From Owenia fusiformis (lineage: Eukaryota > Annelida > Polychaeta > Sabellida > Oweniidae), in contig CAIIXF020000004.1 of assembly GCA_903813345.2 (NCBI GenBank), positions 17,841,513 through 17,905,512 on the forward strand: a stretch of DNA of 64,000 bases, in the 5' to 3' direction. Below, piece by piece: positions 1 to 10,424 of the stretch. The notes under the pieces are model-generated. The model did no database searches. It was given only the letters and a program-made list of their open reading frames with translations, and had not been told where the DNA came from. A program made the position numbers and the translations under genes. Within the stretch, counting starts at the first letter, position 1. The number at the start of each line of letters is the position of its first letter.

Positions 1-228
1 ACCTCAATATTCCTCGCCTAAATCAACATTTGCCTCACATAAATTTTTTATCCTGGTTACACCTTACACCTCAAAGTCTCCAATATATGATACAGAATAC
101 AAGATTACAAGAAAATATGGTAAAATTTATTTATGGTATGATGCATAATGATGTTGAAACTTTCACCAAAAGCAAACCGAAAAGTGAAACCATCCCCCTA
201 AAATAGTTTTACTTGAGAATTACACTTT
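1..228. other. Probable 3' UTR and flank of the scramblase gene
   Basis: I see no coding signal. A minus-strand AATAAA at 126-131 is placed to end transcripts that use the distal terminal exon. Confidence 0.35.
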
Positions 229-288
229 CTACAACATTGTTACTTGATGGTCATCTTTATTTTTCTCTTTTTCGAAAAACATAACATC
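229..288 (-). CDS. PLSCR: Scramblase alternative terminal exon, copy 4 (distal)
   Basis: The exon has a TTTTTGTAG acceptor, then 60 nt reading [19 protein letters not shown] and TAG, in the same phase as the other copies. About 100 nt beyond the stop, on the minus strand, lies a canonical AATAAA (126-131). I did not find this signal in the same position after the other three copies. Further copies could lie left of the window. Confidence 0.78.
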   Translation of the reverse strand, partial: DVMFFEKEKNKDDHQVTML

Positions 289-1324
289 CTACAAAAATTA
301 AACACAAGAGTAACTAGAAGAAAAAAATTAAAAACTCAACCAAACCTCAAGAACAAACCTATATATGTACTCAGACTAGAGAATACAAGAGAGTAACTCA
401 AACATTGTGGACAACACTGTGCTATTTCAAAAATATAAATAAAACTACATCAAATTCACAAAATTCTGTGCATCAATAAATAGTCCCAAAAATCGTAGAG
501 TTTATGCAAAACCACTGTTTGGGATGAAATGAAGTGAAATTCTCTGGAGAAAACAAATTTTAAGCAATAGCAAAAAAGACATTTGAATTATACAGTCCAT
601 GCAGTGACCACTCACAATTTTATCCGCGATTTCTGATAAGGACACCAAAAAAACTAAACAATTCAATCGAACAGTCATTTCCATCTGTATAATGAATTGG
701 GATTAACTGGCCAAATACTTGGTATGAGAATGTAGTATTCATTTCAGCCCTAAAACTACAGTAAAGAAATCTCAAAAACAGTTTTCTTCTAGAAGAAAAT
801 TGATTTTGTGATTAAATAACCATTAATAACCAAACTAAAGAACATGTTTAGGAGAACAGAAATCTATTCGTGAAACATATAGTGCATGTTAAAAACAAAC
901 AAAAACAGTAGCACCAAGTATTAGTATGAGCCAAATGTGATATCATGGTCTAATGTCTGGTCTACTGAGGTTTGCTAATGCTAAACTGTATGTGGTTCTG
1001 TGATGCAAACAAATAATACTTAAATCATGATCTGATTTTGAAATCTGAATCTACTGATTTTAGAACTTTTACTGTCATCAGACAACTCAGGTGGAGTCTG
1101 ATATCTTTCCAAAAATGTATACAAAATCAATTTCAAACAATCCTCAATCAAAAGTTAGAAACTTGTTTGATCAGAAGACCCTAAAAAAAGATTCAAAAAC
1201 ATTTCTGGACATGACTATATATTGTTTGCATTACTGAACTCTAACAGTTACTAAAGAAACACCTCATTTCTCATTTTAACCCTTACATGCCAACATGTGC
1301 CTATAACCCTAACAATTCCCAGGT

Positions 1325-1384
1325 TTACATCATTCCAATAGAAGTGCTTTCCTCATTTTTTTCCTTTTCAAAGAACATAAAATC
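1325..1384 (-). CDS. PLSCR: Scramblase alternative terminal exon, copy 3
   Basis: The exon has a strong pyrimidine tract and TTTTTAG acceptor, then 60 nt reading [19 protein letters not shown] and TAA. It is 256 bp from copy 2 and shares flanking sequence with it, which shows tandem duplication. The hydrophobic DFMFFE segment and the terminal GMM are kept while the middle of the tail differs. Confidence 0.78.
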   Translation of the reverse strand, partial: DFMFFEKEKNEESTSIGMM

Positions 1385-1580
1385 CTAAAAAGAAAGATGT
1401 TACAAAGAAGAAAATATTAATGTTATTTGTTAAATATATCAGTTCTAAATGAACTGCAAACAAAAACAAACTGCAAACAATTCAAATGTGAAAGTTGGTT
1501 AATTCACAAAACAAGTCTGTTAAAAAAGAAGTCGTCCATTATTTCAACCCTTACATGCCAACCTGCGCTTAGCCCTTACA

Positions 1581-1640
1581 CTACATCATGCCTACTGTAT
1601 GCGTTTCCTCATTTTGTTCTTTTTCAAAAAACATAAAATC
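1581..1640 (-). CDS. PLSCR: Scramblase alternative terminal exon, copy 2
   Basis: The exon has a T-rich tract and TTTTTAG acceptor, then an open 60-nt frame reading [19 protein letters not shown] and TAG. It is in phase with the last constant exon. Sequence beyond the stop, including the string CCCTTACATGCCAAC, is repeated beyond copy 3, so the duplicated unit is larger than the exon. A donor-like GTAAGG lies one nucleotide after the stop. Confidence 0.78.
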   Translation of the reverse strand, partial: DFMFFEKEQNEETHTVGMM

Positions 1641-1997
1641 CTAAAAAAAATTAGAAATGGATAAAAGTTATTTGTACGTCCATTTCAAAATAATGAACTG
1701 AAAAGAATACAAATGCTATAAAACCAAAGTTTGGAAAATCTACATGCATCTGTGACACAATATATTTATGTGAATATGCATGCATGCATGTGTGACACAA
1801 CATATTTATGTAAACAAAATGTCACAATGGTCAAACTGATCAACTTCTTAATTCATTTCACCAACAAATAAACCAATAAATCAATCAACTTCATGAGGAA
1901 GGCCAAATAGTTCCATGTGTAACTTTCTTAACAGTATATTTTTAAACTCAAGTGCAGCCTAGTAATCTTTTGTACTCTGCGAAATTGACAGGGGCAT

Positions 1998-2051
1998 TTA
2001 CCAGTGATTGCCCCGAATGCCCCCAGGACTTTTCATAAAAAAGATAAAATC
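1998..2051 (-). pseudogene. Possible decayed copy of the scramblase terminal exon
   Basis: Read on the minus strand, this segment starts DFIFFMK, close to the DFMFFEK of the intact copies, and then loses all similarity before a stop. The acceptor is AAG rather than TAG and lacks a good pyrimidine tract. It could be a remnant of a further duplicated exon or a chance match. Confidence 0.25.
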
Positions 2052-2180
2052 CCTTAAGAGTTTAGGCTGAAAATTAAGAAGTTAAAAAACAAATGATGAC
2101 CAAACAAAAGCCAAATAAGAAGTGTAAAGTTTTAACCAGAGTGACGCATTGTATCACATATCCTTATATGGTCTTACAGG

Positions 2181-2243
2181 CTATGACATCATGCCTATCT
2201 GATCTTCCTCTTTGTTTTTCTCCTTTTCAAAGAACATAAAGTC
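2181..2243 (-). CDS. PLSCR: Scramblase alternative terminal exon, copy 1
   Basis: This is the copy nearest the last constant exon. It has a TCTAG acceptor, reads [20 protein letters not shown] and then TAG, and is 63 nt long. DFMFF completes the transmembrane helix begun in exon 2716-2555, and the remainder would be the short tail. The upstream exon ends in phase 0 and this exon starts in phase 0. A donor-like GTAAGA begins three nucleotides after the stop codon. Confidence 0.85.
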   Translation of the reverse strand, partial: DFMFFEKEKNKEEDQIGMMS

Positions 2244-5200
2244 CTAGAATTCAGAAAATAATCATCAATATTTATATATTGCCCTTTGTAGATTTGGTAA
2301 TTTGGTAAAGAAGTTTCCTAAAAACATTGTGGTTTCATATTTGAACAGAAATTCTGGAGTGATAATCATGGTATTTCCCATATCTAAGGTATTAATCAAT
2401 TGTTAAAAACAAAAATGATTTCAAGAAGCTGCTGATATTAGTTTAATAGTTTGATTGTGTTTGTGGTTCCATATCCAGTTGCAATATCAAATCTATACAA
2501 GGGAAACTTTAAATTATAAGACTGAATAACAAGAAAATGAAAATATGAACTTACAATTAGGAAAACAGCTCCTAGTAATGTCGCTTTAACATTAACATCA
2601 AGGTCCTGAGGGAATGTTATACCAAAGTTGTCAGCGTCTGTAAACATTTCTTTTACAAGGCCTGTCCATTGTTTCCTGATTTGACCAACAGGGGTCTCCC
2701 CATCAGAGGAGTAAACCTAAAATAATTCAAGATTTTAGATGTTTCCTTTAAGCATAATGTACCAGCATCAATGTTTCTCTCATAAAATTTACAAAAGAAT
2801 AAAAAGTGTAAAATCATAAGATGCATTAGGAGTTCTCAAAACAAAGTATATTAGGTTGGCAATACTGAAAACAATTCTTCATTCTACCTAATGAAAAATA
2901 AACATTTGAAATACAGTAGAACCTGTATATCCGAACACCTGGCTAATTTGAACACCTCCCAATATGAACACTTTTTTGGTCCCATTTTTTCCTCCCATTG
3001 ACTTTCATGTTAAAAAACCTTGAAATGTGAACACCTCCCATATTTAAACAATGATCAGTCATATTTGAAAAATTCACCTGTCTAATCTGAACACTTTTCA
3101 TGAATTTTCTGATGTTTCATACAAAATTGCTCAAATATTGATATGATATCAAAACTTTGGGAAAAAAAATCTTGAATGGTCTCAATCATAATGGGGCTTT
3201 CCAGCATGACAGGATTTATTTGAATCAAATTTCCAAATTTCTGAAATGCCCTAAAGCTATGTGGTCAAAAGAACTATAAAAATTTACCGAGAATGTGTTC
3301 ACATTTCTTCAGAATCTGGAATATTGCGAATGCAAAACCTTGAAATGTGAACACCTCCTAATCTGAACACATTTAGCCGGTCCCAATGGCGTTCGGATTA
3401 GACAGGTTTCACTGTAGCTCAGTTTCTTCTTTATGTACTAGATGATGCAGTAGTGCTATGGCTAAGCTACATGTACACACACACCAAAAAATCACTTAAT
3501 TCTAAATCATTAAGGTGTTGATATCATAACTGTAATATTGGAAACTTGAAGCCTCAGTCACATTTGCTCTACGATGGCAGTAGCTGCAGAAAATTGATAT
3601 AGAAAATCGACATTATACTACTTAGCCCTATATTCTATACTGTATTAATTTCTCTCTATTTTGGGAAGTTACAGCCACCATGTGGTTGCCATAGATCAAA
3701 CTTGACTCAAATGAGATATAAGTCTTACCTGAAATTCTACATCTCCACATATATTACATGTACAGCAAGGCCCATCAATTATTAACACAGTGTCTCCTGC
3801 AGCATTCTGGATCTTGTACTTTGGTTTCAATATACTCCAAGCTTGCTGGACATAACCTACAACTTGGCCTGCTGGGGCAGATACCTCAACTTTCTGGAAA
3901 AATATGGATAATTGATTAATTTAAAACATACTTACAACTTGGCATGACATTTTGATTTCTAAAAAGAAAAAAGAATACAAAACTTTTGTTCGAAAATTTG
4001 TAATTTCATGCAAAATGTAATTTTATATTATTAAGCATCATTCATTTTTTATTCATACACCACACTGATATTTTCACATTTTGTCATGATTTTTTGCATT
4101 ACTGTTAGGCTGTTACAATTAGCTAACATCACCCCTAGATGACCCACCTACCTTTAAACAGCAAGGAAACCAGCAAGTGTCACACCTCAGGGGGGAACTC
4201 AAGTGAATCACCTCTCTACCAGCATTGTCCATTATCTGGATTTCAAACGGCCTTTCCTTTCCACAACAGTTTCTTGTACAGCAGTTTGTATCTGTGGATT
4301 GAATGATAAAAGATGAAGGATATTATTATTGTTATCTATGGAAAGTCTTATTATCAGCTGGATCAGTCAATCACATAATGACGTAAAAGAAGTCGCAATT
4401 TCAAAATTTTACAATGAATTCAAACCCTGCCAAGGGAAGGGTTAATGTAAGTGACAATGTAAAAGTGACATATTACCTTCATTTACAGAGAATGTTAAAC
4501 CTGAATTTGTTTAAAGCAAATATTGACTCTAACTAACATAAAAACCAATATTTTCAATTACTTGAAATTGGAGGAGTAACTTTAATGGGCAAACATTGGA
4601 ATATTACAGGAGCAGATCTAGAATTCATAAACTTAAAAAATATGCAAAGCAAAATTTAAGCCTAGTAGGATGTTATGACCGTAGTTTCAGTCCTTTTTCT
4701 GGTCTTAAAAATATTTTTTTCTTTAAAATTTAGTTGCCTTTGCCCGCTTCATACATGTAGCTTACTTAAGCCCATTAATTGAGAAGTTCCTTTTTTTATA
4801 GTGTTCTCTCCAGGATTTTTTTTCAAGTAGGTGGCAATTCCAATTTGGTCAAAATATACTCATTTTCATGATATTTTTCATATCTAAATGGGTGTAAATG
4901 GATTCTCAGCTGCAGGTGGGTGCAAGCCTTTAATCAAAATCTTAAAGTGTGCTGTGCGCCCACTTGCTTCAATGCTGGTAGATCACTGTTAATTGTTAAC
5001 TGTTATATTGAAAGCAATTAAAAACTAACCTTCAGCTGCAAAATATACTCTCTGGCCCATAGAGTTCTTGATCTCATATTTGTTATTTGTCTCAAACCCG
5101 GTGAAAGCTGAAAATAAATTACAATTTATTTACTCTTACATGTATAAAGATGGTGAACTGTAAATGTTAAAGAGCAAACAATGACATACAAATACAATAA

Positions 5201-7185
5201 ATACAAAATATAAAATACAATAAATACAAAAGAGTTGGCAGTTCAGTTTAATTATAGCCAGTAAAATACCATAATTATTTGTCATTTTAATGTGGAAATC
5301 ATACATTTTTCAAAAAAAGTTTGCTATTATTGCTTGTTGTTTGTTGCTCTAAAAATGCTTATTTGTGCATACTATAACATCACAATTGAGCTCAAAAGAG
5401 CAATGTATGACAGAATATATCAATTTACATAACATATCATGAGACAAACCAGAAAAACAAAATGTCAGATGAGGTGAGGATTCAGAGTGTGACATTAACA
5501 GAAAGGTTAGGAGTACCAATAAATTGTATGTACTATCATGGGCATTCAATAGATTGAAAGCCCTTGGTACTATCAAGAAAAGGTAAAGGGAGACATACAT
5601 AGCAAGTTGCTATATCTGCTTCAGGAATCTATAGGTAGTAAATTTGAGGAAGGCAGTTGAAGACAATGTTGAAGATACTCATAGCACCTTTCCGTTTCAC
5701 CTGAAACATCTCAGGGCTGAGAAGAAATGAGATGTCATGGTTTATCCTGATGATGATCTAGTTGCAAATTGACCTTGCGGACAGAGAAGATCAAGTAGAA
5801 CCTGTGTAAGAAAATGCGAGGTGTTCCACTGATTCCAAATACAAAGTTATCCATTTATATGTTATGGTTTAACTGACCTGCCTACCCTGAATACAGGTTA
5901 CCATGGCAACCTTATCTCAAAATAAATCTAAGATATAACTAATGAAAGGGATATATGAAAAAAATAACAAAATGAGAGCATTTTTATCAGAATATATGGA
6001 TCGAACTTTGTATATATTAAATAGTAATATGTACAATACATTCAATCAGCTTCCACAAGCAAAGTAGGAGGACAAGGAGGATTGGCTCCCAGGGTCGAAC
6101 ATCGATATTTTCCAACAATGAAAACGTTGTAATGTCGTTATTTTCTGAAATTATAAGCGACTATAAATTCAAAATAAACAGTCCAGAAGATTCATACCAA
6201 TATTTCGATCATTTCTTGTGAGTTTTGGAATTTTTCGTTAAGATGTAAGACCAAAATTCACGATTCAAATCTTGAAGTGAACAAAATGGCGGCCGTTTGA
6301 ATTCAAATTTTGTGTCACGACATTTCCATATATGGGACAGAATATCGGTGGTGCACTCTGGGAGCCAATCCTCCTTGGTAGGAGGAAATGCGGGAATGCA
6401 AATAAATCCCTGTTTTTAGTTGGTGGAACAGGATTGTTTTTTAAGAGTACAGTAGAATGATAAGATTGTAAACATTTGATTTGAGTTCATACCTTCTAAC
6501 AATTCAACCTGTTGATGGACCAGTAGCTGGTCTATCATGGCTAGATACTCCAGGCCTGGGGGACAGTTAGGTGGTGCCTGGGGGGCCTGCATCCACTGGG
6601 CAGGTTGTCTCCCTGGAAATACATGGAAAATGGTTATTGAAATTAATTCTTTAAAATGTATTATATACAAACATTTTGGAGAACACGCAACTTGTAATCT
6701 TGGGAAACAAGCTAGCTGTAAGGAGAACAAACAAGTTGTAATGTGTAGAACAAGCAACTTGTAAAGTGGGGAACAAGGAAGTTGTAATGTGGAGAACAAG
6801 CAAGCTGTAATGTGGAGAACAAGCAAATTTTAATGTGGAGAACAAACAAGTTGTAATGTGGAGAACAAGCAACTTGTAATGTGGGGAACAAGGAAGTTAT
6901 AATGTGAAGAATGATCAAAAGTGAGGAACAAGCAATTCACAATGTGGTTAACAAGTAAGTTGTAATAATGTGGTGCAAACACTTTTTAATATAATGAACA
7001 ATTAATTTGTATTGTGGTGAACTAGCCAGTTGTAATGTGGTGAACAAGCAAGTGACAAAGTGGTCAAGATGTACTGTTGTGAACAAATCAATGTTTATTT
7101 AATTAAAAAAAAAAAAAATTCTTAACGCACCTCCTGGCTGTTGCATCATGGGAGCCCCGGGTGGAGCCATACCTGGTTGTGCCAT
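2181..7185 (-). CDS. PLSCR: Phospholipid scramblase, seven coding exons
   Basis: Coding exons, read on the minus strand, are 7185-7131, 6612-6493, 5107-5030, 4291-4152, 3893-3729, 2716-2555 and a terminal exon, here the nearest copy 2243-2181. All introns are GT-AG and the phases agree, giving 260 residues. Family landmarks are a short Pro-rich N-terminus; PPGLEYL at about 36-42; a Cys-rich palmitoylation-type cluster (CDTCWFPCC, 121-129); [10 protein letters not shown] (197-206), at the place of the non-classical nuclear signal of human PLSCR1; the 12-residue EF-hand-like calcium loop [12 protein letters not shown] (213-224); and a C-terminal membrane helix from about 229. Scramblase-family proteins are calcium-responsive, palmitoylated membrane proteins linked to lipid redistribution and signalling. 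The start is the only in-frame ATG before the Pro-rich segment. An upstream noncoding exon is likely because a TTTCAG acceptor lies just 5' of the ATG. The unusual feature is the array of alternative last exons listed separately. Confidence 0.93.
2914..3414. mobile_element. Non-autonomous pogo/Tigger-like DNA element
   Basis: The 501-bp element has imperfect inverted ends starting CAGTAGAACCTGTATATCCG on the left and CAGTGAAACCTGTCTAATCC on the right (reverse strand). It is flanked by TA on both sides (2912-2913, 3415-3416). CAGT ends, a TA duplication and repeated internal 'CTGAACAC' blocks are the usual picture for Tigger-type relatives of Tc1/mariner. It has no transposase frame. It lies in a scramblase intron. 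Confidence 0.75.
5686..5756 (-). repeat. Dispersed repeat R1, copy 1
   Basis: The reverse complement contains CATCTCATTTCTTCTCAG and a nearby GTGAAACGGAAAGGTGCTAT block. The same blocks in the same order recur at 25997-26068 and 38287-38361 on the plus strand. It is part of a moderately diverged interspersed repeat of unknown class. Confidence 0.6.
6073..6377. mobile_element. MITE with 20-bp TIRs and 9-bp TSD
   Basis: Perfect 20-bp terminal inverted repeats, CAAGGAGGATTGGCTCCCAG, bound a 305-bp element. The nine bases GTAGGAGGA are duplicated directly outside each end (6064-6072 and 6378-6386). There is no coding capacity. Nine-base duplications are typical of Mutator-like elements and also occur in Merlin elements, so the superfamily is open. 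It lies in the scramblase intron between exons 2 and 3. Confidence 0.85.
6680..7066. repeat. Minisatellite, about 22-bp unit
   Basis: About 15 imperfect units of the form GAACAAGCAAGTTGTAATGTGG run head to tail, clean between 6690 and 6910 and decayed toward 7066. The array fills most of scramblase coding intron 1. Open frames here simply read the repeat. Confidence 0.85.
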
Positions 7186-7199
7186 CTTTTTTCTGAAAT

Positions 7200-8000
7200 C
7201 AGACAATCTGTTTTTAATAATACAACTGATGTTCATGTAAATCTCTACTATATTATGGTTTCTATGCAGCTCTAGAATAAGGGAAGAAGATATGTTTGAG
7301 TCAGAGTAAGATTGTAATTTATTATGAAATCATGTGATGTTCCTAGTATTGTTTGTTTTTTAGATTTGTTTATTTCTACATCTCTTGGCTTGATCCAGAA
7401 ATATATTCAAATGGATTAGGACAGATGAATTTAATGAATAAGGTCCATTGTTTTGGAAATTCTTCATTTCTAATGTTGTTTTTGATTGTTGGTTGGTTTT
7501 GAATATACAAAGATGTGCAATGATCTCACAAGCACTGAAATGTTTCTTTTGAAATAATTTATATTAAGATGTGATGAGAATGAAAATGTCAGTAAGCTTT
7601 GCTGTTATGTTTGTCCACAATATAATGATTATCTTTTGAATTGTGACAATTTAATTTGAAAATGTTGATTTACTTTTTTAAATATTGTTTTAGAAAACAC
7701 AAATTGTTCTTTTGTTCTTGGTACCATATATTTGGAATGAAATGAAACATCTATCCGAACTTCGTTAGAACAAAATGACATAATAACAATGTAGTTGGGT
7801 CTCTCAAAATTGTAATTATACAAAAGAAAGTTTGATTCATTTAAAAGAATTGTTATATAAATGAAATCAAAGGTATACTATAAAATTATCTTTTTTGGGG
7901 TATTTCTTAAATGAACAAAACTTTCCTTTGTCAGCTGAGTGACGATATTGAGAGCCTTAAAAGTACACTGTGTATACTGTAGATACACTAATCTAGCTCC
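7200..8000. other. 5' flank of the scramblase gene
   Basis: AT-rich sequence immediately upstream of the first coding exon. It should contain the promoter or a 5' noncoding exon, but no TATA box, CpG-rich stretch or coding segment stands out. Confidence 0.3.
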
Positions 8001-8007
8001 TGTTTTA

Positions 8008-8160
8008 ATTTGTTCAGTTTGGAATTTTCATCCAATGCACTTCAGAAATTAAACTTCTGGGCCCCCTTTTTCCATCAACATGTCATCAATTCTACATTAT
8101 TCCAAATCTTAGTAAATAGAGTCTACAGTCCTAATGACATAAACATAAGACAACTTCAGT
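8008..8160 (-). repeat. Dispersed repeat R2, copy 1
   Basis: The reverse complement matches 19948-20100 over about 150 bp, with shared blocks such as TATGTCATTAGGAC, TTTGGAATAATGTA and GTTTAATTTCTGAAGTGCAT. This marks a second interspersed repeat family with two copies in the window. Confidence 0.6.
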
Positions 8161-8317
8161 CCTGAATCCATAATGCCATTTTGTTACCAACAAGGTTTCG
8201 ATAGATATTTAATTTCCTTCTCAAGAATTGCTAAAAATAAACAAATTATATCAGATATAAATGATAAATAATTTTCACAAATTCTTGTCAATCTGTGACC
8301 ATTACATCACATGGTAT

Positions 8318-9746
8318 CGAAAAAATTGTCCGCTGTGACGGAGCGTGCTATTTTGCATAGAAACACTAGCAAATCCACACAATTAATTTTTTTACTCATA
8401 TGTTTTGCTATATCAAAGAAAATTACTGACTCCATGCAATGAATATATCATTTGCGGGTAACTTTAACTTCTGTTTGAAGTCCAACAACGCAAAGGGCGT
8501 CGGAGTATCATACTCCAAAATGTACCATTTCTTTTATTTCTTTTTAATGGTACAATATAGCGACACGATAACATTTACATATGTTTTCAGCATAACTCTG
8601 AAGGTATTAATGAGATCTTTATGTATTGGGTATTTTTTATTTTTTTTATAAAAAATAATATTTAAATTCTTTGTCCGCTGTGACGGAGCAGTTTCAAATC
8701 TGAAATATGTTAAGAATTTAGATTTATGATATATCTCTTTATAACTACACGTTATAGAGGAGGGAGCGTGTTAAATCTCTTTCGTAAAGTATTCTGAACA
8801 ATAAAACGGAATAAAAGTACACAATTCAAATTCTGAGATGGATATACGACCACTCTTTAAGCTTCTTTTCTCAGTTTGTACTGTAATCCAAGTTATGCAT
8901 GGTAACTCATGAAAATGATAGTCAACTTTACTTCAGTATAGGGTATTTGCCTTTCGTTGTGCCTACTGTGGATCCATCACCTGACATGGTCATTTTTTAT
9001 GGTAACTTATATACAGTAATATTATGTGGTAAAATGTTATACATCTGTCGGAATGCAGGATGTCTGTTCGCTATTTCGAATAAATTCATATTAGCCCTAT
9101 TTACTGTACACATGACATTCCAAGACGTCTTGGCGAAAACGTATTAGAAATATTATGTTGAGTTTACACCATGTTGATTCATGTTGATTTCAGTACAAAC
9201 CTCCGAAAAATGCTAAGAGTGGTCGTTTTTATATCTCAGATTTACATTACCCCAGATCTCCCAGAGGATACTTGTAATAATTTAGGAAAGTGATTTGTGA
9301 CGTTCTCTCTTCTAAGGGTACTTTTAAAAGGTATAATTTGAATCTTAAATTCTTAACGTAGTTCACAGTTAAAACTACTCCGTTTCAGCTGACAAAAAAT
9401 GTAAAGATTATTTTTTATAAAAAATATTAAAAATACCCAATACATCAAGATATCATTAATACCTTCAGAGTTATGCTGAAAACATATGTAAATATTATCG
9501 TGTCACTATATTGTACATTTTGGAGTATGATACCCCGGCGCCGTTTTCAATAGCTTTTACTCTTAGCGTTGTTGGACTTGAAACAAAAGTTAAAGTTACC
9601 CGCAAATGATATACCCATTGCATGAAGTAAGAAACTTTCTTTGGTAAAGCGAAACATATGAGTAAAAAAATAAATTGTTCGGGTTTCTTAGTGTATCTAT
9701 GCAAAATAGCACGCTCCGTCACAGCGGACAAATATTTCGATACCAG
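8318..9746. mobile_element. Long-inverted-repeat DNA element
   Basis: The left arm (about 8318-8885) and right arm (about 9196-9746) are diverged inverted copies that start TGGTATCGA and continue with TTGTCCGCTGTGACGGAGC. Roughly 310 bp of unrelated sequence separates the arms. The TTGTCCGCTGTGACGGAGC block occurs again inside the left arm near 8672 as a direct repeat. No target duplication is obvious and no transposase is encoded. Small frames at 8899-9147 and 9495-9731 read the arms or spacer. Confidence 0.75.
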
Positions 9747-9789
9747 CCTGTGTACATACAGGATGTGTTTTTAACAGATTATTTTCAGT

Positions 9790-9975
9790 AATTGATTTTA
9801 GAGAAAAACAATCAGGGGCATAGCCAGCAATTGTCAAGGGGAGGGGGTAATTGATTAAGAGCAAAACAACAATCAACGACATAGCCAGCAATTGTCAAGG
9901 GGAGGGGGTAATTGATTAAGAGAAAAACAATCAACGACATAGCCAGCAATTGTCAAGGGGGTGGGGTTGATTGTG
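9790..9975. repeat. Tandem repeat, three units of about 60 bp
   Basis: Three units each contain CATAGCCAGCAATTGTCAAG followed by a G-rich run and ATTGATTAAGAG. Spacing is roughly 58-64 bp. Confidence 0.8.
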
Positions 9976-10024
9976 AGATTGGGGTATTTTCTTTCTTAGA
10001 ACTGTACTGTATCTTTGCATGAGT

Positions 10025-10424
10025 CACAGATATTGGCCAGATCGTTTTGTAGTAGGATCATAGGCTCAAAGAATAATACAGAAGATACGACACTAAATTG
10101 TGTGTCCAAATATCATTGTAATGATGACGTCACATTTCTGGAACCACGGGAGCAACATTCAGATTTGGACAGACAAGAGTCCGGCGATAAAAGATCACTG
10201 TTTTGGCCTCTTATCAACGCAGTATTGCTTGAATAACGGCCATTGGTGATAAAAAAGGTAAAGAATAACAATACCCTTCGAATGAGGTATGATTTGTCTC
10301 ATATTTTTCAGAAATAGCTCCAGAATCGTCATTTTAAAATTTGAAATTTTTTGAGGTGTCTCATCTTGAGGAAATATTATTGAGCTACTGATCCTACTAC
10401 AAAAGAATCTGGCCGGGATCTATG
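10025..10424. mobile_element. hAT-like MITE with 8-bp TSD
   Basis: The 400-bp element is bounded by the eight-base direct repeat GCATGAGT (10017-10024 and 10425-10432). The inverted ends run CACAGATATTGGCCAGAT on the left against CATAGATCCCGGCCAGAT on the right, and then share TTTTGTAGTAGGATCA. An 8-bp duplication points to the hAT superfamily. There is no transposase. Confidence 0.78.

Noticed and set aside
6416-6918. Frames with repeated [14 protein letters not shown] peptides
   Set aside because: They translate the 22-bp minisatellite; only 6493-6612 is a real exon here, in the scramblase frame.
10015-10236. 73-residue open frame
   Set aside because: Lies within the hAT-like MITE and starts in its TSD.
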